NCBI GenBank assembly: GCA_964620045.1
Contig: CAZUJL010000002.1
Location: forward strand, 186,001-250,000
Length of the DNA: 64,000 nt
Direction of reading: 5' to 3'
Source of the DNA: VFKU01 sp964620045
GTDB taxonomy: Bacteria > Hydrogenedentota > Hydrogenedentia > Hydrogenedentales > GCA-2746185
This document shows positions 27,481-34,689 of this stretch, piece by piece (position 1 is the first letter of the stretch; each line of letters begins with the position of its first letter). The translations under genes were made by a program, and so were the position numbers. Below the pieces are notes generated by a model that was given only the letters and a program-made list of their open reading frames with translations, searched no databases and was not told where the DNA came from.

Positions 27481-28998
27481 TTAGACCTTGGCGGATTCGG
27501 CCGGTTTCGCCGTGGACGGGTCCCACGCGAACTCCGCGCGGGGCAGGCGAGACACCAGATCATAGGCCGTCTCCGCCGCGCGCGGATCGAGCCCCAACAG
27601 TTTCAGCAGCGGGTCCGACGACTTAATAATTTCCTTCTTCGCCTTGCCGTTCAGACGCGCGTCGCGCGTCCACGCCTCACCCAGCGCCACCACAGCGGCT
27701 TCCTGCTGGCACTCCTGCGCGAGTTCGGGATGGTGGTGGTGGCGAATCGCCAGCGCGAGCTGCTTCGGCAGGCTCCAGTGCACAGCCAATTCATAGCCTG
27801 CTTCGGCGTGGGCAATGCCGAGGATCTTGTGCTCCGCCGCGACCAATTCATCGCCCGACAGATTACGCGGCACCTGCGCATACAGATCCGGCGCGACTTC
27901 CAGCAGCGCGATGCGCCCGATGTCGTGCAACAGGCCCGCCGTGAACGCGCCGCCTTCCTTGTTCTTCGCGCAGCACCGCGCCAGAATCCGCGCCGCGCCG
28001 CCCGTATTCATCGATTCTTCCCAGAAGCGCCCGTAGTCCATGCGCTTCGTCGCATCGAACAAATTCAGCACCGCGGCCGACAACACAATCGCGTACGTCT
28101 CGCGCAGGCCGAGCAACGCCACCGCGAGTTCGATCGTCTGCACCTGACTCGCGAAGCCATACGCCGGTGAATTCGCCACGCTGAGCACTTTCATCGACAG
28201 CGCCGGGTCCGTCGCAATCGTCTGCGCCACGTCCTTCGGCGCGATAGACACATCGCCCAGCGCTTCCTGCACGCGCGCCACCGTCGCCGGCAACACCGGC
28301 AGCGAACTCAGTTGCCGCAACAAGTCCGCGGTCTGCGTCAGCTTCAGTCCCGTGCGCGCCTTCGCCGCTTCGTCTTCCGGTTTGATATTGGTCGCCGGCG
28401 TGGAGGGAATTGACGGTGCCGGCGCTGCTGGTGGAGGCGGCGGCGTAACCGCGAGTTTCGCTTCCGCCGGCTTGGGCGGCGTTGGCTTCGGCGCCTCGGC
28501 TTTGGCCACGGGTTTGCCAGAGTCATCCAGCGCCGCGCCGCTGCCGCCGGGGTAGTACTGCTCAATCGCCGCATGAATATCCGCCGCGGGACACAGGATC
28601 GGCTTCACGCGCAAGCCGGTCTTCTCTTCGATCGCGCCCACGGTCAACGCATCCAGCGGACACGCCATCGCCAGCGTCAGCAAACGCCCCATGCGATCGA
28701 TCGGAAAAATCTCATGCTTCACGGCAAGATCGCGAGGAATCAGCTCCACCATTTCGCGCTGCACGTGGTAGCGCCGCAGATCGAGGCTCGCCACGCCCGG
28801 CTGGCGCGACAGAAAATTCACGAAGTCGTCCACGGAAAGATGGCCGAGATGGATCAGCGTCTCGACAATTTTGGTGCCGCGCTCGCGCTGCGCGTCGAGG
28901 GCTTCGCGCAGCATGTCGGGCGTAATGAGATTGGCTTCGACCAAAAGGTCGCCAATGCGTTTTTTCGCGACGGGTACCGCCGCGCGAACCTGTCCCAC
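27481..28998 (-). CDS. MshEN (T2SSE_N) - HDOD signalling protein
   Basis: The 505-residue protein combines an N-terminal MshEN/T2SSE_N domain (residues ~12-150) with a Pro/Ala-rich linker (~165-210) and a C-terminal HDOD domain (~225-440). The MshEN part has RIGDLLVEANLITPDMLREAL followed by a second helix-turn repeat. The HDOD part has AGLLHDIGRIALLE, a degenerate HD motif that keeps the HD pair. MshEN domains of this pattern bind c-di-GMP in secretion ATPases. HDOD domains are non-catalytic regulators found in motility and development proteins. It has no membrane segment. The start is GTG with a purine-rich site GAGGGGG upstream. Together with the GGDEF protein of this window it suggests c-di-GMP responsiveness. 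Confidence 0.82.
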   Translation of the reverse strand: MGQVRAAVPVAKKRIGDLLVEANLITPDMLREALDAQRERGTKIVETLIHLGHLSVDDFVNFLSRQPGVASLDLRRYHVQREMVELIPRDLAVKHEIFPIDRMGRLLTLAMACPLDALTVGAIEEKTGLRVKPILCPAADIHAAIEQYYPGGSGAALDDSGKPVAKAEAPKPTPPKPAEAKLAVTPPPPPAAPAPSIPSTPATNIKPEDEAAKARTGLKLTQTADLLRQLSSLPVLPATVARVQEALGDVSIAPKDVAQTIATDPALSMKVLSVANSPAYGFASQVQTIELAVALLGLRETYAIVLSAAVLNLFDATKRMDYGRFWEESMNTGGAARILARCCAKNKEGGAFTAGLLHDIGRIALLEVAPDLYAQVPRNLSGDELVAAEHKILGIAHAEAGYELAVHWSLPKQLALAIRHHHHPELAQECQQEAAVVALGEAWTRDARLNGKAKKEIIKSSDPLLKLLGLDPRAAETAYDLVSRLPRAEFAWDPSTAKPAESAKV

Positions 28999-29191
28999 CG
29001 TGCCCCCTCGCCCCCGAAGGAATGCTCAAGACGCGAAAAAATAGCGTCCCCGGCGCGCCATCCTGCGCCAGATTAAGTGTACGGCGCAGCCGGAAAGGCT
29101 GTCAAACGGTGCAACGTGCCGGAATGGGGCAAAAGTGCAGTCCCATTCGTTCGAGACTATGATGGGGCGGCCACGATCAGGAGCCTACGCC

Positions 29192-29989
29192 ATGGCGCAT
29201 TCGACGCATTCCCGCCGCGAGTTTCTGCAATGGTCCGCCGCCGCGCTGGCCGCCATGCACGCGCCGCTGCTCCACGCGCAAACGGCGCCCGCCGCGCCCG
29301 TCTCGGCGAACATCCAGATCCGGCATGTGAAGCTGCACGCGCGCGATCTCGCCGCGCAGGCCGCGTACTACCGCGACGTGCTCAAGCTACCCGTCGAAAC
29401 CGCCGCGAATTCCGTGCGCGTCACGGCCGGCACCTCCGTCATCGAATTCGTCCCCGCGCAGGGCGAAGGCCGGCCGTTTTACCACTTCGCCTTCACGATC
29501 CCGGAAAACAAACTCACCGACGCGATGGCCTGGCTCGAACCGCGCTGCCCGATCCTCTATATCCGCGACACCAAAGAAAAAATCATGGACTTCAAATCGT
29601 GGAACGCGCATTCGTTCTACTACAACGATCCCGAAGGCAATATCCTCGAATTCATCGTGCACCACGATCTCGCCAACGGCACCACCGAACCCTTCAGCGA
29701 GAAACACATCCTCTGGGAAAGCGAAATCGGCCTCGTCGTGCCCGATGTCCCCGCCGCCGAAAAACAGATTGCGGACGCGCTCGGTCTGCAGTATTACCAC
29801 GACCATTCGCCCGTCTTCTCGCCCATCGGCGACGTCCGCGGTCTGCTCATCGTCGTAAAAAAAGATCGCGTCTGGCTGCCCACCACCGACGTGCACGCCG
29901 ACGTGTTCCCGACAGAAGTGGAGGTAGGCGGGGCGACAGGCAAGGCGCTGGCCTTCGACGAATTGCCCTATACATTGCGGGCAAGTTGA
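29192..29989 (+). CDS. Exported VOC (glyoxalase/dioxygenase superfamily) protein with Tat signal
   Basis: The 265-residue protein begins with a twin-arginine signal: SRREFLQWSAAALAAMHAPLLHA. The mature part has two VOC beta-alpha-beta-beta-beta modules: IRHVKLHARDLAAQAAYYRDVL with DPEGNILEFIVHHD, then EIGLVVPDVPAAEKQIADAL. Tat export implies folding with a metal or cofactor before export, fitting the metal-binding VOC fold. The start at 29192 is supported by AGGAG eight bases upstream. The substrate is unknown. It stands alone, upstream of mutS. Confidence 0.82.
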   Translation: MAHSTHSRREFLQWSAAALAAMHAPLLHAQTAPAAPVSANIQIRHVKLHARDLAAQAAYYRDVLKLPVETAANSVRVTAGTSVIEFVPAQGEGRPFYHFAFTIPENKLTDAMAWLEPRCPILYIRDTKEKIMDFKSWNAHSFYYNDPEGNILEFIVHHDLANGTTEPFSEKHILWESEIGLVVPDVPAAEKQIADALGLQYYHDHSPVFSPIGDVRGLLIVVKKDRVWLPTTDVHADVFPTEVEVGGATGKALAFDELPYTLRAS

Positions 29990-30014
29990 GGTAGAGCAGG
30001 GGCTGCCCAGCCGC

Positions 30015-30020
30015 TATACT
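30015..30020 (+). promoter_or_regulatory. -10 element giving a leaderless mutS transcript
   Basis: TATACT ends six bases before the mutS ATG, so a normal start site would fall on or next to the ATG. No Shine-Dalgarno sequence is visible upstream (CCCAGCCGCTATACTCCCCGC). The matching -35 position (29992-29997, TAGAGC) is weak. Confidence 0.45.
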
Positions 30021-30026
30021 CCCCGC

Positions 30027-32657
30027 ATGGCGCAGCGCGAATGGGTAAAACTCGAAGACCTTGCGGAGGCGGACCTCACGCCGATGCTGCGGCAGTACGT
30101 CGCGGCGAAGGCGGAAGCGGGGGACGCGATTCTGTTTTTCCGCATGGGCGACTTCTTCGAGCTGTTTTTCGACGACGCCATCGAAGCCGCCGCCATCCTC
30201 GATCTCGCGCTCACCTCGCGCGACGGCGCCGATAAAAAAGACCGCATCCCCATGGCGGGCGTGCCCGTCCGCGCGCTGGAGGGCTACCTCGCGCGCATCA
30301 TCAAGGCCGGCCGCACAGTCTGCATCTGCGATCAGGTCGAAGACCCGAAAGACGCCAAGGGCATCGTGCGCCGCGCCGTCGTGCGCACCGTCACGCCCGG
30401 CACCGTCATGGAGCCCGAACTCCTCGAAGACCGCGCGAACAACTACCTCGCGGCGCTGACCTTCGAAAAATCGAAGGGCGGCCTCGCGCTGCTCGATGTC
30501 ACCACCGGCGAATTTCTCGCCGCGCCGCTCGATTCGGAACAGACCCTGCTCGACGAGCTCACGCGCACGCGCCCGGCCGAGGTCCTCGTGCCGGATTCGC
30601 TGAACGCCGAATTGCTCAAGCGCCTGCGCGCGCGCTTCACCACGACCTCGTTCCGCACGCGGCCCGAACAGGATTTCGAACACGCCGCCGCGCGCGACGT
30701 GCTGGAACGCCAGTTCGATCTCTCCACGCTGAAAGGCATCGGGCTGGACGACGCCCCCGAGGCGATGGCCTGCGCGGGCGCGGCGCTGGAGTATGTGCAG
30801 GAAACCCAACGCGATCGCGTGCCGCACCTGCGCCTGCCGCGGCGCTACAGCCCCAGCGGTTTCGTCGTGCTCGACGCCAGCACACAGCGCAACCTCGAAC
30901 TCGTCGAGTCGCTCGCCGACAAGCGCCGCGAAGGCACATTACTCGGCGTCCTCGATCGCACACAGACGCACATGGGCGCGCGAAAACTCCGCCAGTGGAT
31001 CCTGCATCCGCTGCTGGACACCGCCGAAATCCGCGCGCGGTTGGACGCGGTCGAAGAATTCTTCAACGACGCCGAACTTCGCCTTCGCCTGCGCGATACG
31101 TTGCGCGGTATCCACGATCTCGAACGCCTCCTCGGCCGCATCACGGCCGGCACCGGCAACGCGCGCGACGTAAAGGCCCTCGGCCAGTCGCTCGAACACC
31201 TGCCGCGCGTGATCGAAACGCTGGCCGAATGCGCCAGCGAACGCCTCGCCGGCCTGCGCGACGGCCTCGATCCGCTCGCCGACGTCGCCGGCTGGATCGC
31301 CTCCGCGATCGTCGACGAGCCGCCCCTGTCCATCACAGAAGGCCGCATGATTCGGTCCGGCTACGACGCCGAACTCGATCGCATCCACGAACTCGTCAGC
31401 GGTGGCCGCGACTGGATCGCCAAGCTTCAGCGCGACGAATGCGAGAAGACCGGCATTTCAAAAATCAAAGTCGGCTACAACAAGATTTTCGGCTACTACC
31501 TCGAAGTCACAAAGTCGAACGTGCACCTCGTGCCGCCGCACTATGAGCGCAAACAGACCCTCGTCGGCGCCGAGCGTTACATCACGCCCGAGCTCAAGCA
31601 GCGCGAAGAGGAAATCGTCTCCGCGCAGGAGCGCATGGAAACGGTCGAACGCGACCTCTTCGTCGCGCTGCGCACCCAGGTCGCCGCGCAGGCCCCGCGC
31701 ATCCACGAAGCCGCCGCGCGCATCGCCGAGCTGGACACCCTGCTCGCGCTCGCCGACGTCGCCGTCACCAAAAGCTACTGCAAACCGCGCATGGACGACT
31801 CCGGCGTCATCCGCATCCGCGACGGCCGCCACCCGGTCGTCGAAGACCTCATGCACGCGGGCGATTTCGTGCCGAACGACCTCGTGCTCGATCCGTCCCG
31901 CGCCGCGATGCTCATCGTCACCGGGCCGAACATGGCCGGTAAATCGACTTTCCTGCGCCAGGCCGCGCTGATCACGCTTATGGCGCAGATCGGCAGCTTC
32001 GTGCCCGCCCTCGAAGCGCAAATCGGCGCCGTCGACCGTATCTTCACGCGCGTCGGCGCGTCGGACAACCTCGTGCGCGGCGAATCCACCTTCATGGTCG
32101 AGATGATCGAAACCGCGAATATTCTGAACGCCGCCACCGCGCGCAGCCTGCTCGTGCTCGACGAAATCGGCCGTGGCACCAGCACCTTCGACGGCATCAG
32201 CATCGCCTGGTCCGTCGCCGAGCACATCCACAACAAAATCGGCGCGAAGACGCTCTTCGCCACGCACTACCACGAACTCACCGAACTCGCGCGGCAGCTC
32301 GAACACGCCAAGAACGTCAACGTCGCCGTGCGCGAATACGGCGGCAAGGTCGTGTTCCTCTACCGCATCGTCGAAGGCGGCGCCGATCACAGCTACGGCA
32401 TCCAGGTCGCCAAGCTCGCCGGCCTGCCGCGCGAAGTCATTGCCCGCGCGCGCGACGTGCTGCAGCACCTCGAATCCGGAAATGCCGGCGCCCTCGGCAT
32501 TCAGGAACAGATGTACCTCTTCGCGCCGCAAAAACCCGCCGAAGCGCTCGGCAAAAGTGCCGTCGAAAAAGAGCTCGGCATGATCGATCCCGACGCGCTA
32601 TCGCCGAAAGAAGCGCATGAGTTTCTGTATCACCTCACGGAATTGCTGAAAAAGTAG
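30027..32657 (+). CDS. mutS: DNA mismatch repair protein MutS
   Basis: The 876-residue protein recognises base mismatches and small loops and recruits MutL. The mismatch-contacting motif F-x-E is at F43-F44-E45 in GDFFELF, the Walker A loop GPNMAGKST begins at G633, and the ABC-like region has LVRGESTFMVEM, LLVLDEIGRGTSTFDG (Walker B) and TLFATHYHEL. Length and domain order are those of MutS1. No mutL is present in the window. Only 39 bases separate its stop from the AT-rich DAC gene, so read-through is possible. Confidence 0.97.
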   Translation: MAQREWVKLEDLAEADLTPMLRQYVAAKAEAGDAILFFRMGDFFELFFDDAIEAAAILDLALTSRDGADKKDRIPMAGVPVRALEGYLARIIKAGRTVCICDQVEDPKDAKGIVRRAVVRTVTPGTVMEPELLEDRANNYLAALTFEKSKGGLALLDVTTGEFLAAPLDSEQTLLDELTRTRPAEVLVPDSLNAELLKRLRARFTTTSFRTRPEQDFEHAAARDVLERQFDLSTLKGIGLDDAPEAMACAGAALEYVQETQRDRVPHLRLPRRYSPSGFVVLDASTQRNLELVESLADKRREGTLLGVLDRTQTHMGARKLRQWILHPLLDTAEIRARLDAVEEFFNDAELRLRLRDTLRGIHDLERLLGRITAGTGNARDVKALGQSLEHLPRVIETLAECASERLAGLRDGLDPLADVAGWIASAIVDEPPLSITEGRMIRSGYDAELDRIHELVSGGRDWIAKLQRDECEKTGISKIKVGYNKIFGYYLEVTKSNVHLVPPHYERKQTLVGAERYITPELKQREEEIVSAQERMETVERDLFVALRTQVAAQAPRIHEAAARIAELDTLLALADVAVTKSYCKPRMDDSGVIRIRDGRHPVVEDLMHAGDFVPNDLVLDPSRAAMLIVTGPNMAGKSTFLRQAALITLMAQIGSFVPALEAQIGAVDRIFTRVGASDNLVRGESTFMVEMIETANILNAATARSLLVLDEIGRGTSTFDGISIAWSVAEHIHNKIGAKTLFATHYHELTELARQLEHAKNVNVAVREYGGKVVFLYRIVEGGADHSYGIQVAKLAGLPREVIARARDVLQHLESGNAGALGIQEQMYLFAPQKPAEALGKSAVEKELGMIDPDALSPKEAHEFLYHLTELLKK

Positions 32658-32696
32658 ATCTGAGAACCCCCTTATAGATTTACGTGGAGGCGTAAG

Positions 32697-34067
32697 ATGC
32701 CACTGAAGATTGCGAAGAATAGTGTTATTCGCAAAGTTCATGGGCACGAATACGCAAGTTTTGTCGAGTATGCCTCTGACTCGTTCGATAGACTTTTGCC
32801 ACACATCTCTACAAATACTTGGCGAAGACTTAAGAAGGTAGAGAAGAAGGCGAGTTGTGCTTGGAAAGACGAACGACGAAGGTCTCTTATTGTTCGTTTG
32901 CGTGTAGCGAGTGACTCAAACGAGATTGTTGTCTTCGAGGCCACCCTCTCACGACGAAAAACACCAGAAGGGGTCGGGAGTATAGAAAGAACTCTCCAAG
33001 AACAGGAATTCGATATATGTAAAGACATAGTTGCGAATATTCAAAAGGCAATCGATTTGGCACGAGGCAATCCATATGTTTGTCGGAGCATACAAAGGGA
33101 TTTAGATGAATTAAGTGTGGCTGAACATCTTCAGAAACGTCATAAGACGACGTTCGATCCATTCTCTCTTTTCGCAGCTCTTCATCAACTTGCAGAAGAG
33201 ACATATGAGAACAAGCAAGTTCCGTTTGGTTGCGTCATCGATTCCCATATGGTTCACCATGATGTCACCAAGGATTTTCCACGGCTTATCCGTTCACGAA
33301 AACGCTTCAAAGCCCTGTCTGATGGATTCAAGACGGCATACATCCTTGACAGCCAAGGTAGTCTTAAAGATTTTGTTGACTTGGATGAGATTAGTTCAGC
33401 GGGAGCCTCTGCACACAAATACTTTCCTGAGTGGTCAGAGCCAATTGCAAAAGCTTCCAAAGATAGGTGGAGTATATGCTTAAATCGAAATGGTGATTTA
33501 CTCGTATTCGACGATGGAACGCTTTACTTGTCCTACAGATTCGGTCGCTGGCAGTTCTGGAATCATCGACACCTAATCGATTTACTGACAAACCGCATGC
33601 GCGTGCAGCACGTACTTCCGACAAAAATAGGCGAGGTTGCTCGTTCAATCTATCGAGTGGCTCTTGACGTATCGTTTCGAAGAACCGGTGGTCTATTCGT
33701 AGTCTTGAAAAACAAGAACCGACTTTATGAAATAGTCCGACACGGTGATGCGATCGGAGATCCCCAGCGCCAGAGTGATGATGTAGTACTAGACAGGGCG
33801 ATTCAAGGGCGAAAAGTCTTTAATCTGCCTCGGTCTGTGCTTGCGGAGATAGCCGCTTTGGATGGAGCGGTTGTTTTGAGCAATGACGGCACGATTAGAG
33901 CGTATGGTGCGGTACTGAACCCAAAGCGAACCGGTAAGGCTCATCCCGCAGAAGGCAGTCGCACAAAGGCTGCGATCGGGGCATCCAATTGCGGGTTGGC
34001 ATTAAAAATAAGTTCAGACGGTGGGATGACAGTTTATTCGTCCGGTAAAGTATTGGTGGAAGTTTAA
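32697..34067 (+). CDS. Predicted diadenylate cyclase (DAC/DisA_N domain) with unknown N-terminal sensor region; AT-rich, likely transferred
   Basis: The 456-residue protein ends in a DAC domain (about residues 305-456). It has the first core strands VALDVSFRRTGGLFVVL, the nucleotide motif D389-G390-A391 in AALDGAVVLSNDG, and SRTKAAIGAS (R422-T423-K424) where canonical enzymes have RHR. This is followed by KISSDGGMTVYSSGKV, matching the SEETG strand pair. DAC enzymes make c-di-AMP from two ATP; the degenerate RHR leaves activity open. The first ~290 residues match nothing I know and probably sense a signal. GC content in two counted lines is 42-48 %, against 63 % in mutS. GGAGG six bases before the ATG is a strong ribosome-binding site. 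No obvious c-di-AMP effector lies next to it. Confidence 0.72.
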   Translation: MPLKIAKNSVIRKVHGHEYASFVEYASDSFDRLLPHISTNTWRRLKKVEKKASCAWKDERRRSLIVRLRVASDSNEIVVFEATLSRRKTPEGVGSIERTLQEQEFDICKDIVANIQKAIDLARGNPYVCRSIQRDLDELSVAEHLQKRHKTTFDPFSLFAALHQLAEETYENKQVPFGCVIDSHMVHHDVTKDFPRLIRSRKRFKALSDGFKTAYILDSQGSLKDFVDLDEISSAGASAHKYFPEWSEPIAKASKDRWSICLNRNGDLLVFDDGTLYLSYRFGRWQFWNHRHLIDLLTNRMRVQHVLPTKIGEVARSIYRVALDVSFRRTGGLFVVLKNKNRLYEIVRHGDAIGDPQRQSDDVVLDRAIQGRKVFNLPRSVLAEIAALDGAVVLSNDGTIRAYGAVLNPKRTGKAHPAEGSRTKAAIGASNCGLALKISSDGGMTVYSSGKVLVEV

Positions 34068-34102
34068 GAAAGGTGTCTGTACGAGAAACGAAAGGGCTTA
34101 AT

Positions 34103-34552
34103 ATGAGATCACTCAGGCTCACAAGTCTAGGCATAGTTACGTTAGTCGTTGGTATTTCCATTGCTATGTGGCCTGCATTCGCGCAACAAGACCAAAAGGT
34201 CAACGTCGCCGCGCTGCCCTTCAGCCCCGCGCGACAGGCCGGCCCTACGCTCTACGTCAGCGGCCAGATCCCCGTGCAGCCCGACGGCACGCCGCTGAAA
34301 GGCTCGATCACGGATCAGACCAAACAGACGATGGACAACATCGCCGCCGTGCTGAAGGCCAACGGCTACACCTTCGCCGACGTCGTCAACGTAACCGTGT
34401 ACCTCTCCGACATGAAGCACTATCAGGAAATGAATGCCGCCTACCGCGAATATTTTCCCGAGGGGAAATTTCCGGCGCGTGCCTGCGTCGGCGGATTACA
34501 GCTTGCCTTTGGCGCCGATCTGGAAATTAGCGCGATTGCATACAAGGAATAA
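34103..34552 (+). CDS. Exported RidA/YjgF family protein
   Basis: The 149-residue protein has a signal peptide (TSLGIVTLVVGISIAMWPAFA, residues ~6-27) and a complete RidA domain (LYVSGQIPVQPDG, VVNVTVYLSDMKHYQEMN, FPARACVGGLQLAFGADLEI). The catalytic-site Arg of the imine deaminases corresponds to ARACV. RidA proteins hydrolyse reactive enamines/imines and are normally cytoplasmic, so a periplasmic form is less common. DNA composition switches sharply inside the gene: the signal-peptide part is AT-rich like the upstream DAC gene, and from about 34195 the sequence is over 70 % GC. The ATG at 34103 follows AAAGGG. Confidence 0.85.
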   Translation: MRSLRLTSLGIVTLVVGISIAMWPAFAQQDQKVNVAALPFSPARQAGPTLYVSGQIPVQPDGTPLKGSITDQTKQTMDNIAAVLKANGYTFADVVNVTVYLSDMKHYQEMNAAYREYFPEGKFPARACVGGLQLAFGADLEISAIAYKE

Positions 34553-34608
34553 TACTGCGCAATCAGTTTTTTTTGCCGACTTTACGGCCTAAATACCATC
34601 GAAACTCG

Positions 34609-34637
34609 TAGACGATTCCCGCTGATGTGGCTATACT
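34609..34637 (+). promoter_or_regulatory. Sigma-70-type promoter for the PAS-kinase gene
   Basis: TAGACG and TATACT are 17 bases apart. The start would be near 34644 and the leader about 45 bases, containing GGGAG nine bases before the ATG at 34690. Confidence 0.55.
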
Positions 34638-34689
34638 CGATCGTTGCGGTCAACACCAAGTTTGCCATCAACGATTGGGAGTTGAGCCC

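Noticed and set aside
30001..30012. GGCTG-CC-CAGCC palindrome upstream of mutS as a terminator or operator
   Set aside because: The loop of two bases is too tight for a hairpin, there is no T-run, and a 5-base arm can occur by chance in GC-rich DNA.
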